Shown: positions 16,579 through 24,964 of the stretch, in pieces
Layout: each line of letters opens with the position of its first letter
How positions within the stretch are numbered: position 1 is the stretch's first letter
Assembly (NCBI GenBank): GCA_964487565.1
Contig: CAZARN010000008.1
Location: 1-64,000 of the forward strand
Reading direction: 5' to 3'
Origin: Phil1 sp964487565
GTDB lineage: Bacteria; Bacillota; Clostridia; Christensenellales; CAG-138
DNA: 64,000 nt
Made by a program: the position numbers and the translations under genes
Notes under the pieces: model-generated
Told to the model about the DNA's origin: nothing
The model's input: the letters and a program-made list of their open reading frames with translations, nothing else
Databases searched by the model: none

Positions 16579-17136
16579 TTAAACACCTCCGTTTAATTCT
16601 CTTGTTCCTTCGCTGAGATAATCCTTTATCCATGCCGCCACCTGCGGCGTCGAGAGGGGTATTTCATCCCCGAGCATTTTGCGTATCTCGCGCGTATCGA
16701 AGACAAACTCATCCGCGTCCACGCGATATGTATAGGTGAAGTCTATGTTTTCGTTGCAGCAGACAAGGCCGTACATCGTTTCCGCCATGTCCCCGAGGGG
16801 CGGGCGGTCGATATGGCTGATGCGGTAGCTTGCGTATATCCGCGTGCCTTCGCCCGGCTTTGATTCGATGCCGAACTCTCCCCCGCACCACTCCGCCCCC
16901 TCCTTGAAGAAGGGGATGCCAAGACCCACCTTGCGCGTTGTGCGCGATGTCGTGAACGGATCGGTGACGCGAAGCAGCAGCTCCTCATCCATCCCGCGGC
17001 CGTTGTCCTTCACCTCGCAGCGCATCATATCCCCCGCGTGATCGACCTCGACCGTGACGTCGATAAGCGTCGCGCCCGCCGAAACCGAATTCTGCACTAT
17101 GTCGAGCAGATGGAGGGATATTTCCTTCATTATCAT
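16579..17136 (-). CDS. GHKL-type ATP-binding protein (histidine-kinase-like ATPase domain)
   Basis: A 185-residue protein containing only the ATPase half of histidine kinases. The N box (LLDIVQNSVSAGA), G1 box (VKDNGRGMD), F region (TDPFTTSRTTRKVGLGIPFF) and a GEGTRIYASY segment are visible. There is no sensor, no transmembrane part and no phospho-acceptor histidine domain. Homologues are routinely found in Clostridial hyd operons between hydC and hydB; their function is unknown. It starts 5 nt after hydC. Confidence 0.85.
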   Translation of the reverse strand: MIMKEISLHLLDIVQNSVSAGATLIDVTVEVDHAGDMMRCEVKDNGRGMDEELLLRVTDPFTTSRTTRKVGLGIPFFKEGAEWCGGEFGIESKPGEGTRIYASYRISHIDRPPLGDMAETMYGLVCCNENIDFTYTYRVDADEFVFDTREIRKMLGDEIPLSTPQVAAWIKDYLSEGTRELNGGV

Positions 17137-17141
17137 GAGGT

Positions 17142-17630
17142 TCAGCCCCTCGCGCGGTATTTCTCCACGATCTCCGGAACCTGCTTCGGCGTCATCCTGC
17201 CGTATACCTCATCGTTTATCATCATCGCCGGCGCAAGCCCGCAGCAGCCTATGCAGCGCGTTGCGGAAAGCGTGAACATCCCGTCCGCGGTGGTGTTGCC
17301 AACAGCGATGCCGAGCTGCTTTTCAAGCTCGTCAAGCACGAGCTGGCTGCCCCTGACATAGCACGCCGTGCCGAGGCACAGACCGATCGCGTACTTGCCC
17401 TTGGGCTGCAATGTGAACTGAGAATAGAACGTGGCGACGCCGTAGATGGTGCTGACGGGCGTTCCTGTTTTCTCGCTGATGTGATGCTGCACCTCTTCGT
17501 CTACACAGCCGCAGATCTCCTGCGCATGCTGCATGATCGGGAGCAGACCGCCCGGAACATCCTTCCACTGGGCAATTATGCCGTCGAGTTCGCGCAGCTG
17601 TTCCTCGCGGGTGCTGTTTTCGATTGCCAT
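17142..17630 (-). CDS. hydC: NuoE/HydC-type [2Fe-2S] subunit
   Basis: A 162-residue NuoE-family subunit with a helical N-terminal part (GGLLPIMQHAQEICGCVDE), the ATFYSQFTLQPKGKY segment and the thioredoxin-like [2Fe-2S] domain with ligands in CLGTACYVRG and TRCIGCCGLAPAM. In HydABC complexes this subunit carries a [2Fe-2S] cluster next to the FMN of HydB. The ATG at 17630 has AAAGGAGG upstream and is preferred over longer frames. It is the first gene of a four-gene operon. Confidence 0.88.
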   Translation of the reverse strand: MAIENSTREEQLRELDGIIAQWKDVPGGLLPIMQHAQEICGCVDEEVQHHISEKTGTPVSTIYGVATFYSQFTLQPKGKYAIGLCLGTACYVRGSQLVLDELEKQLGIAVGNTTADGMFTLSATRCIGCCGLAPAMMINDEVYGRMTPKQVPEIVEKYRARG

Positions 17631-17695
17631 TGACCTTATCCTCCTTTGATTTTGACCGCGGTATATTGACAAAAAAACTACAATAAACCTTTTGA

Positions 17696-17724
17696 ATTGT
17701 ATCACAGGCTTGCCCAAAAATAAA
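17696..17724 (-). promoter_or_regulatory. Candidate promoter of the hydCB operon
   Basis: On the minus strand TGATACAAT forms an extended -10 (TACAAT at 17696-17701). The -35 (TTTATT, 17719-17724, 17-bp spacer) is weak. The leader would be about 60 nt. No convincing Rex operator was found. Confidence 0.5.
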
Positions 17725-17832
17725 GTACCAAGTTATATTATGCAGTTTTAATTTGTTTCTGTTCATATATAGATAATGTTGTATCGATTACATGTATGTA
17801 ACCCTATCCTCAGTCGCCCGTGAAGGACATTC

Positions 17833-19731
17833 TCAGCGTCCGCGTTTTCTCCTCGCGGGCTTCGTCTGCGCGGCGTTGCAACTCCCGTTTTGTTTTCCTG
17901 CATCGGTCACGGGCGTGCGGGCTATATCGCGCGGCGCGACGAGAGCGTTTTTTCCAAAGCCGATAAGATCCTCGCGCCCGGCTTTTTTGAGCGCCTCGCG
18001 CGCAAGCGGAGCATACGCGCTCATGAAATACTGCATCAGCGCACGCTGCATCGCCTTGCCGCGCGGCGAGCGCTCGACAAACACGGCCTTGCCGCTCCTC
18101 GGGTCCATGCCCGTATAATACATACATGTTGAAAGCGTGCCCGGCGTGGGATAAAAATCCTGCACCTGCTCGGGCCGCTGACCGGTCTTTTTGAGATACA
18201 GCGCAAGCTCTATCGCCGCGTCGAGATCGCTGCCCGGATGCGAGCTCATGAAATACGGCACAATGAACTGTTCCATGCCGAGCTCCTCGTTGACGGCGTC
18301 ATACTTCGCGACGAAGGCGTCATAAAGCTTATGCGCGGGCTTGCCCATCAGGCGCAGCACCCTGTCGTTCACATGCTCCGGCGCGACCTTGAGCCGCCCG
18401 CTCACATGGCTTTTGACGAGCGTCCTCAAAAACTCGTCCGATCTGTCGTACATGACATAGTCGTATCTTACGCCTGAGCGGACGAACACATGTTTGACGC
18501 CGGGCACTGAGGATATCTCCTCAAGCAGCCTGACATAATCCGAATGATCCGCGACGAGGTTCGCGCAGCGCTCGTACCCGAGGCACTGTTTGTCGGCGCA
18601 AACGCCGTGCTCAAGCTGTTTCTTGCACGAAGGCTGGCGAAAATCCGCCGTCGGTCCCCCGACGTCGTGTATCACGCCGCGGAAGCCCGGCAAATGCGTC
18701 ATCAGCTCCGCCTCGCGCACGAGGGATTCGCGGCTCCTCGCCTGCACGACGCGCCCCTGATGGAACGTGAGCGCGCAGAACGAGCACGCGCCGAAGCAGC
18801 CCCTGCACGAAACGAGCGAAAACCTGACCTCTGCAAGGGCGGGTATCGTTTTTTTGTATGAAGGATGCGGCGCATAGGTATACGGCAGCTCATACACATC
18901 GTCAAGCTCCTGCGTTGTGAGCGGCGCGGCAGGCGGATTTGCGACGAGCCATCTGCCCTCCTGCTGCTTCTGCACGATGCGGCGGCCGCGTATCGCGTCC
19001 TGCTCGCGGTATTGCGTCATAAAAGCGTCGCAGTATTTCTTTTTGTCCGATGAGACTTCGTCAAAGCCCGGTATCTCGATACAGTCGTACACCGTGTCAA
19101 GCGAATTGGACATGGCGCATGTTCCCGGTATATATGTGATCTGTTCGGCCGGAAGGCCCGAGGCGAGCGCGTCCGCAACGTCCACGATCTGCCTTTCCCC
19201 CATGCCGTATATGAGTATGTCCGCGCCGGAGTCCGAAAGGATGCTCCTGCGGACCTTATCATCCCAATAATCATAATGCGCGAACCTGCGAAGGCTCGCC
19301 TCTATCCCGCCTATCACGACCGGCACGCCGCGATAAGCCTCCCGGCAGCGGTTCGCGTAAACTATCACGGCGCGGTCGGGCCGCTTTCCGGCCTCGCCGC
19401 CGGGCGTATATGCGTCCTCGCTCCTCTGTTTTTTTGCCGCCGTATAGTGGTTGACCATCGAATCCATATTGCCGGAATTGACAAGGAACGCAAGCCTCGG
19501 CCTGCCGAATGCGCCAAAAGCCTCCGCGCTGTGCCAGTCAGGCTGGGCGATGACTGCAACGCTGTAACCTCTGCTCATGAGCGTGCGCGCGATTATCGCC
19601 GTGCCGAATGACGGATGATCCACGAGCGCGTCCCCCGTGACGAGCACGAAATCAGGCTGCCCGACGCCGCGCGCGGCAAGTTCCGCCCGGCTCATCGGTA
19701 TCGAGGTCTTCATATCGAAAGGTTCATTCAT
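17833..19731 (-). CDS. ygiQ: YgiQ-family radical SAM protein
   Basis: A 632-residue YgiQ-family (UPF0313) radical SAM protein. The [4Fe-4S] cysteine triad is in SCRGCFGACSFCALTFHQGR in the middle of the protein, preceded by a B12-binding-like N-terminal region with the VVIGGIEASLRRFAHYDYW motif. A long C-terminal part carries the PYFMSSHPGSDLDAAIELAL and FYPTPGTLSTCMYYTG segments. The reaction is unknown. The ATG at 19731 overlaps the divIVA-like gene by 8 bp; longer frames add an implausible Arg-rich run. It is the last gene of the ylmE-sepF operon here. Confidence 0.9.
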   Translation of the reverse strand: MNEPFDMKTSIPMSRAELAARGVGQPDFVLVTGDALVDHPSFGTAIIARTLMSRGYSVAVIAQPDWHSAEAFGAFGRPRLAFLVNSGNMDSMVNHYTAAKKQRSEDAYTPGGEAGKRPDRAVIVYANRCREAYRGVPVVIGGIEASLRRFAHYDYWDDKVRRSILSDSGADILIYGMGERQIVDVADALASGLPAEQITYIPGTCAMSNSLDTVYDCIEIPGFDEVSSDKKKYCDAFMTQYREQDAIRGRRIVQKQQEGRWLVANPPAAPLTTQELDDVYELPYTYAPHPSYKKTIPALAEVRFSLVSCRGCFGACSFCALTFHQGRVVQARSRESLVREAELMTHLPGFRGVIHDVGGPTADFRQPSCKKQLEHGVCADKQCLGYERCANLVADHSDYVRLLEEISSVPGVKHVFVRSGVRYDYVMYDRSDEFLRTLVKSHVSGRLKVAPEHVNDRVLRLMGKPAHKLYDAFVAKYDAVNEELGMEQFIVPYFMSSHPGSDLDAAIELALYLKKTGQRPEQVQDFYPTPGTLSTCMYYTGMDPRSGKAVFVERSPRGKAMQRALMQYFMSAYAPLAREALKKAGREDLIGFGKNALVAPRDIARTPVTDAGKQNGSCNAAQTKPARRKRGR

Positions 19732-20050
19732 CTTTTGCGGCTTTCTCCCGCGCGTCGGGCGCTTCTTCCTCGGCCGCGGTTTCCCTGGCCCGCGCCTCGC
19801 CGCCGTCCTGCGTCTTTGCATCCGCGGTCTCCGTGCCGTCGGGCTCCAGCGCGCGTCCTTTCAAAAGGCCGTGCTCCTGAAGCTCGCCCAAAAGCATCCT
19901 GATGCGAAGCTTTGCAACGCCCAGCTCCTGATCGGCGCGGTCCATGTCGCGTATAAGCTCGTCGAGAAAGGCGTCCACCTCTTCAACGTCATAGCCCATT
20001 ATCGCGCGCGAAAAATGCTTGTTGATTATCTTCTGTTTATCCATACTCAT
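19724..20050 (-). CDS. divIVA: Short DivIVA-domain protein
   Basis: A 108-residue protein with a DivIVA-like N-terminal coiled-coil start (MDKQKIINKHFSRAIMGYDVEEVDAFLDEL), the part that recognises curved membranes in DivIVA/GpsB. It is followed by a short coiled coil and a disordered Ala/Glu-rich tail. It is shorter than classical DivIVA (about 160 aa or more) and lacks a long C-terminal coiled coil. Its place after sepF supports a cell-division or polar role. ATG at 20050 and ATG at 20044 are both possible starts. Confidence 0.8.
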   Translation of the reverse strand: MSMDKQKIINKHFSRAIMGYDVEEVDAFLDELIRDMDRADQELGVAKLRIRMLLGELQEHGLLKGRALEPDGTETADAKTQDGGEARARETAAEEEAPDAREKAAKDE

Positions 20051-20118
20051 GCCCTTATACGGCAGGCGCCGTGCCATGCGGCACGGCGCGCGCCCCTCGC
20101 AAAGTACTTTTCGGCTTC

Positions 20119-20565
20119 TCAGATGAGGCCGTCGCTGTCGTTTTCTCCGTTGCCGATCACGTCATAGTTTGTGGGCGCTACGACGAATATGCCGCGGGAG
20201 ATCTTATAGATGGTGCCGTTGAGGGCGTATATCGCGCCCGCCATGAAATCGAGTATGCGCTGCGCGCAGTCGAGTTCCAGCTCCTCCATATTGACGATCA
20301 CGGGTTTGCGGCTCTTGAGGTTATCGATTATGTTCTGCGTATCCTCATAGCTTATCGGATGATAAACTATCATCTTAAGCTGAGCCGCGGACGGAAGGCT
20401 CACCACGTTGCCGTGGTTTTCAGGCGCGGCCTTGCGGCTGCGGCTGCCCATTTTTACGACGTTGTCCTCATGGGGCTCGTCGTATTCATCGTCTGCGTAG
20501 TATTCGTCCTCGTCCGTTTCCTCGATGCCTATGTACTCGAGAAGCTTGTTCATGAATCCTGCCAT
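20119..20565 (-). CDS. sepF: Cell division protein SepF
   Basis: SepF (148 aa) anchors FtsZ to the membrane and bundles it. It shows the N-terminal amphipathic membrane-targeting helix (MAGFMNKLLEYIGI), an acidic linker, and the SepF core (MIVYHPISYEDTQNIIDNLK, KPVIVNMEELELDCAQRILD, FMAGAIYALNGTIYKI, IFVVAPTNYDV). Length and motifs are normal. It lies between yggS and a DivIVA-type gene; ylmG and ylmH, which commonly follow sepF in Firmicutes, are absent. Confidence 0.95.
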   Translation of the reverse strand: MAGFMNKLLEYIGIEETDEDEYYADDEYDEPHEDNVVKMGSRSRKAAPENHGNVVSLPSAAQLKMIVYHPISYEDTQNIIDNLKSRKPVIVNMEELELDCAQRILDFMAGAIYALNGTIYKISRGIFVVAPTNYDVIGNGENDSDGLI

Positions 20566-20642
20566 TTTTTATTCCTCCAAAATTTTTTTTGCTGGCGCTT
20601 GGAGAAATAAATCTTTTGTATATCGGTTCGGCTGATATGTAT

Positions 20643-21347
20643 TTACGCCTTGCCGCCGGGCGTCTTCTGCCTTGCACCGAACAGGGCCGTACCTATGCGC
20701 ACCATGTTCGATCCTTCGGCTATCGCCGTCCTGTAATCTCCGCTCATGCCCATGGAGAGGATGTCGATCGGGCACTGGGCAAAAAGCTCCCTTGCCTTTT
20801 CGTAAAGCTCTCTCAAACGCGCGAAATAGCGTCTCACTTCCTCTTCGCCCACATCCGGAGGGATACACATGAGGCCGCGAAAACGCACGCCGGGCAGCGC
20901 GGTGATCGTCTCAATGAACGGAAAGAGTTCCCCGGGCAATATCCCGCCCTTTTGCTGTTCGGAGCCGATATTGACCTCGACCGCAATATCCTGGACCGCA
21001 CCGTTCTTCACTGCGAGACGCGATATCTCCTGCGCAAGCTCGGCCCTGTCCACGGATTGTATCACTGCGACCTTTCCGATAATATATTTTACCTTATTGG
21101 TTTGCAGTTGTCCAATCAAATGTACCTCTGTGCCGTATTCGGCAAACATCGGCAGCTTTCCCACAAGCTCCTGCACGCGGCTCTCGCCCGCAAGCCTCGC
21201 CCCCGCGTCGAGCGCCTCGCGCACGCGCGCCTCATCCACGAATTTCGTCACCGCGAGAACGCGCACGTCCTCGGGCTTTCTGCCGGCCTCCCTCGCCGCC
21301 GAGGCGACGTTTTCCATGATCTCAAGATAATTTTCCCGTATGCTCAC
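20643..21347 (-). CDS. yggS: YggS/YlmE-family PLP-binding protein
   Basis: A 234-residue PLP-binding protein of the YggS/PROSC family, which maintains pyridoxal phosphate and amino-acid balance. The PLP lysine is in VLAVTKFVDEAR, with the characteristic GESRVQEL, HLIGQLQTNK, VEVNIGSEQQKGG, LMCIPP and LSMGMSGDYRTAIAEGSNMVRIG motifs. GTG at 21347 is preferred because it overlaps the upstream stop (GTGA) and gives the usual MSIRENY start; a GTG 12 nt upstream is the alternative. It is the ylmE-type neighbour of sepF. Confidence 0.93.
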   Translation of the reverse strand: MSIRENYLEIMENVASAAREAGRKPEDVRVLAVTKFVDEARVREALDAGARLAGESRVQELVGKLPMFAEYGTEVHLIGQLQTNKVKYIIGKVAVIQSVDRAELAQEISRLAVKNGAVQDIAVEVNIGSEQQKGGILPGELFPFIETITALPGVRFRGLMCIPPDVGEEEVRRYFARLRELYEKARELFAQCPIDILSMGMSGDYRTAIAEGSNMVRIGTALFGARQKTPGGKA

Positions 21348-22534
21348 GGTTTCACACACCTCATTCCCGCCGAAAGGGAGCCGTTTGCGCTGACGGCGCG
21401 CACAAGCGTTTCTTCCCCGTCCACCGCAAGCACCTCCACCTCCACGCTGTATTCACCGGCGTCGCCCCCGTCGATCGCGACCGAGGCTATGCCGTCTTTT
21501 ACGGTAACATATTTTGTCGGCACGATATAGCCGTCCATATCCGCAGTGACAGACGCTTTGAGCTTTCTCGTGCAAAGAAGGCTGCCGATATCATCCGTGA
21601 ATTCAAGAATGTTCAGCACGCCGCCGTCCGATATGGAGCAGCTCATCGCCGTGCCGGTATATGAAACGCCCGGCAGCTCGTCGAACGTTATCGTATAGCG
21701 CTGTCCCGCGCTGAGGCGGAGCCCTTCCGAACGGGACGTCACGAACGCGACATACCACAGCTTGGGGTTCACCAGCCTGTAAACAAGATCGCCCGACGCG
21801 CCCGAAAGCAGATCCGACGCGCCCGAGGCGACCGATGAAACGAGCGATGCGTTGACGGTCGACAGCTTGTCCTTGTTGAGTATCTGCTCATAAGAGTCGA
21901 AATAGAAACTCACGACGCCGCTTTGCGGCGCAGTGATGCTTTGCCTGTAAACGTCAAGCTGGGCCGTGCGTTCCGTTTCCGTCGCGTAAAGCTCGGTGAG
22001 CGCCGACGTCGGCTGCACGGTATCGCGCAAAAATTGCGCGCGCGAAACGAGCAGGGCCGAAAGCTCCCTTTGGAGGGACAGCATATCCTGCGCAGCGTCG
22101 CCCTCCCCCTCCGTCGCATCGCGTATGGCGGCGCGTTTCTGGGATATTTGCAGCTCGAGCGCCGCAAGATCCGCGTTTTCAACGCCGGCGAGCAGCGCTG
22201 TCTGCGCGGAGTATATCTGCCCCTCGACCGTGAGGAGGCTTTGCATCATATCATCGGAATAGCCCCATTTGCACACGAGCGCGATCTCATCCCCCGCGTT
22301 CACCGCCGCGCCCTCATCGGCATAAAAGGTTATCCTGTCGTATTTGTCCGTGCTGATGCACATCTCGTCGCGTATGAACACGGCCGTCGTGTCCATTTCG
22401 GCCTTCATCGTCCCCGCGCGCACCACGCCGGCGTTCCTGCCGCTGAGGATAAGCGTCACGATTACGCCCGTAACGACAACAAGGGCTGTGACGATAAGAT
22501 AGAATCTGCCCGATACCCTGACCCTGCGCGCCAT
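21344..22534 (-). CDS. HlyD-type membrane-anchored adaptor protein
   Basis: A 396-residue protein with a single N-terminal membrane anchor (FYLIVTALVVVTGVIVTLIL), a lipoyl-like barrel half (ITFYADEGAAVNAGDEIALV), a helical hairpin of about residues 90-190, and C-terminal beta domains. This is the layout of HlyD/membrane-fusion adaptors. Homologues sit upstream of ylmE-sepF in several Clostridia, and no transporter gene is adjacent, so export may not be its role. Its ATG overlaps the MazG-like stop by one base and its end overlaps yggS. Confidence 0.75.
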   Translation of the reverse strand: MARRVRVSGRFYLIVTALVVVTGVIVTLILSGRNAGVVRAGTMKAEMDTTAVFIRDEMCISTDKYDRITFYADEGAAVNAGDEIALVCKWGYSDDMMQSLLTVEGQIYSAQTALLAGVENADLAALELQISQKRAAIRDATEGEGDAAQDMLSLQRELSALLVSRAQFLRDTVQPTSALTELYATETERTAQLDVYRQSITAPQSGVVSFYFDSYEQILNKDKLSTVNASLVSSVASGASDLLSGASGDLVYRLVNPKLWYVAFVTSRSEGLRLSAGQRYTITFDELPGVSYTGTAMSCSISDGGVLNILEFTDDIGSLLCTRKLKASVTADMDGYIVPTKYVTVKDGIASVAIDGGDAGEYSVEVEVLAVDGEETLVRAVSANGSLSAGMRCVKP

Positions 22535-22905
22535 CAGTCCTCCTTTTGCACGGCCTCATATCCCGGCTTTGCCGAGCGGCCGTACTGCCTGTCGTAATTT
22601 TCCCTGTTCTTCTCGATATAGCCTTCAAAGAGGGAATCCGCGTCCATACCGGCCTTCAGGCACATGCTGATGAAAAAATGCAGGATATCGACAAGCTCGC
22701 CGCGCACGGCGGCGTCGTCGACCGGCTTTTCATTTTTCCACCACTTGAAATTCACCTCGTCGAGCAGCTCGCCGAGCTCGCTCACCATGGCAAGGACGTT
22801 CTTCTGTATCCATTGCGTGTCCGAAATGCCTTCAAGGGCGCGCAGGCGCACAATATCGTCGTTGAGCGCCTTCTGCATGGTAAAAATCGTATCAAGCTTG
22901 TCCAT
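22534..22905 (-). CDS. MazG/dUTPase-like nucleotide pyrophosphohydrolase
   Basis: A 123-residue all-alpha NTP pyrophosphohydrolase. The metal-binding EXXE and EXXD motifs are seen in SELGELLDEVNFKWWK and RGELVDILHFFISM. The WWK motif and length fit the dimeric dUTPase/dCTPase-like group, which hydrolyses dUTP or dCTP to the monophosphate and so protects DNA. The exact substrate is not clear. It ends one base into the HlyD-like gene and follows the M16 peptidase by 22 nt. Confidence 0.8.
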   Translation of the reverse strand: MDKLDTIFTMQKALNDDIVRLRALEGISDTQWIQKNVLAMVSELGELLDEVNFKWWKNEKPVDDAAVRGELVDILHFFISMCLKAGMDADSLFEGYIEKNRENYDRQYGRSAKPGYEAVQKED

Positions 22906-22927
22906 GGCGAACCTCCGTTTCAGGGTC

Positions 22928-24190
22928 TCAGCCCTTTATCATTCGTTCGATCTCGTCTATGTTTTTCCCCGCCCGGCCGACGAGCGTCGCGCACATTGCG
23001 TCCGCGTCCGATATTTCGGGTATTATCCCGTTCACATCGTCGAGCGTCACGCGCTCAAGCGCGTTCAAAAGCTCCTTCTCGCTCATCACCCGGCCCTGCA
23101 AAAGCTCCGCCTTGCCGATCGCCGAGGAACGCGCGCCTGTGCTTTCCTGCCCCATGATGTAATTGCCGCGAAGCTGATCCTTCGCGCGCGTGAACTCATC
23201 CTGCGTTATGCCGGAACGTCTGAGCTGGGCAAGCTCGTCCAGCATGATCCCCGCCACCTTCGCCGCGGTGTCCGTGCCGGTGCCCGCATAAAGGGCGAAA
23301 TACCCCGTGTCCGCATATGAGGTGGGATATGAATATATCGAATACGCAAGCCCCATCTCCTCGCGCACCTTTTGGAAGAGGCGCGACGACATGCTGCCGC
23401 CGACGGCATTGTTCAGCACGAGCATCGCATAGCGTCTGTCATCCTCCGCGCTCATGCCCGGAAGGCCGATGCAGATATGCGTCTGCTCAACATCCTTCTC
23501 GCAAAACCTGACCCGTCTTCCCGGGCCGTAGCTGCCCGCGCGGCGCGCTCGTCCCCCGCCCGCCGGTATATCCGAAAAGCGCTCCTCAAGAAGCGATATG
23601 AGCGCGTCGTGTTCGAAGCTGCCCGCACATGATATCACGATATCTCCCGCGCGGTAAAGCGAATCCATATACGATCCTATGCCCTCGCGCGTGAATGCGG
23701 CGACTGTCTGCGCGCTGCCGAGGATCGGTTTTTCAAGCGGCGTCCCCTCAAAAAGCAAAGTGCAAAGCGCGTCGTGCGCCACATCCTCCGGCGAATCGGA
23801 GGTCATGAGTATCTCCTCGGTCACAACGCCTTTTTCCTTCCCGATATCATCGGGATCGAATTTGGAGTGCAGCACGATATCGGAAAGCATGTCCGCCGCA
23901 AGGCCTATATCCTCGCCGAGCACCTTCGCATAAAAGCAGGTGCATTCCTTCGCCGTGAAGGCGTTGAGATTGCCGCCCACCGCATCCATCTCGGACGCGA
24001 TATCGGAAGCCGTGCGCTTTTGCGTCCCCTTGAAGAGCATGTGCTCGATGAAATGCGAAATGCCGGATTGCTCCGCGCTCTCCGACACGCTGCCCGCGTC
24101 CACCCATACGCCCATCGAAAGGGAACGGTAATGGTCCATGCGCTCGCTCACGACGCGCACGCCGTTTTTCAGTTGATCGTGTCTTATCAT
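22928..24190 (-). CDS. mlpA: M16-family zinc peptidase (MlpA/YmxG-like)
   Basis: A 420-residue M16 metallopeptidase related to mitochondrial processing peptidase. The inverted zinc motif HFIEH (residues 46-50, in GISHFIEHMLFKGT) with the downstream Glu in the NAFTAKECTCFYAKVL region is intact, and the R/Y substrate motif appears in SIYSYPTSYADTGYFALY. It is probably active in the cytoplasm. The pair ylxY-ymxG (mlpA) next to each other is a conserved Firmicute arrangement. Confidence 0.92.
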   Translation of the reverse strand: MIRHDQLKNGVRVVSERMDHYRSLSMGVWVDAGSVSESAEQSGISHFIEHMLFKGTQKRTASDIASEMDAVGGNLNAFTAKECTCFYAKVLGEDIGLAADMLSDIVLHSKFDPDDIGKEKGVVTEEILMTSDSPEDVAHDALCTLLFEGTPLEKPILGSAQTVAAFTREGIGSYMDSLYRAGDIVISCAGSFEHDALISLLEERFSDIPAGGGRARRAGSYGPGRRVRFCEKDVEQTHICIGLPGMSAEDDRRYAMLVLNNAVGGSMSSRLFQKVREEMGLAYSIYSYPTSYADTGYFALYAGTGTDTAAKVAGIMLDELAQLRRSGITQDEFTRAKDQLRGNYIMGQESTGARSSAIGKAELLQGRVMSEKELLNALERVTLDDVNGIIPEISDADAMCATLVGRAGKNIDEIERMIKG

Positions 24191-24198
24191 CAGTTGAA

Positions 24199-24894
24199 TT
24201 ATCCCGGGTCCGTCACCGCGGAAACGGTCGTGACCCTTATGCCTTTCGCCAAAAATCCTTCGATGAGCCCCGCGAGCGCATCCGCGCCCGCGCGCGTGGG
24301 CTGCATCAATATTATACTGCCTGCAAGCGGCTCATTCAATCCGCGCTTCATTATATCTTCCGCCGTGCCGCGCGCGCAGCGAAGATCGAGCGTGCATAAA
24401 ACGTGCGTAAGGCCGAGCCTTCGCGCTGCGCGCGCCGACGGCGCAGTCTCCCTTTCGCCCGAATAATACAGCACGGGCGACACGTCCGTCGCCTTTTTTA
24501 TGGCCGCAAGCGATTCGGCGATATCCGCACGCACGGCTGCGGCGTCCCCGTCAAAGGAAGGATCGAAGCCCATCGTGGCGATCTCGTGTCCCTCGTCTGC
24601 GATGCGCCTTGCAAGCGCGGGCTGCGTTTGCGCATATTCCCCGCTCAAGGCGAACGTTGCGTGGACGCCGTATTTTTTGAGCGTGTCAAGCATGTCTTGC
24701 ACGGCGTTTGCATCCCACGAAACGGCGATCTCCAGCGCGACGGAATCCTCCGACGAACCCCTGTAAACAGGCCCCGCATACAGCGCGGACACGGTCGATA
24801 CCGCGTCCCCGCCGCTTGTGAGCGCGTAAAGCGCCGCGATGACGAAAATTATAAAAAGATCTGCCGCGATACCCGCCCTTTTGCGTTTTTTCAT
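24199..24894 (-). CDS. ylxY: YlxY-type polysaccharide deacetylase-like protein, degenerate active site
   Basis: A 231-residue membrane-anchored or secreted protein with an N-terminal hydrophobic helix (AADLFIIFVIAALYALTSGG). The fold is NodB-like: KYGVHATFALSGEYAQ, DEGHEIATMGFDPSF and VLYYSGERETAPSARAARRL correspond to motifs of polysaccharide deacetylases. The catalytic TFDDG motif reads SWDANA and the metal-binding HxxxH motif reads TMGFDPSF, so deacetylase activity is doubtful. Position before mlpA matches B. subtilis ylxY. ATG at 24894 has GGGGGAG upstream. Confidence 0.78.
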   Translation of the reverse strand: MKKRKRAGIAADLFIIFVIAALYALTSGGDAVSTVSALYAGPVYRGSSEDSVALEIAVSWDANAVQDMLDTLKKYGVHATFALSGEYAQTQPALARRIADEGHEIATMGFDPSFDGDAAAVRADIAESLAAIKKATDVSPVLYYSGERETAPSARAARRLGLTHVLCTLDLRCARGTAEDIMKRGLNEPLAGSIILMQPTRAGADALAGLIEGFLAKGIRVTTVSAVTDPG

Positions 24895-24964
24895 GCTGCG
24901 CTCCCCCTGCGTGTCCGTATTCAGCACAGCTTATGCAAACGGGGCCTGGGTTATGCGCGCGTAT

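Noticed and set aside
17640..17730. Rex-type operator before hydC
   Set aside because: No TTGTTAA-N4-TTAACAA-like palindrome is present; only AT-rich sequence was seen.
17770..17800. Imperfect inverted repeat TTACATGTATGTAA downstream of ygiQ
   Set aside because: The centre does not match and it lies far from the hydC -10, so there is no strong case for an operator.
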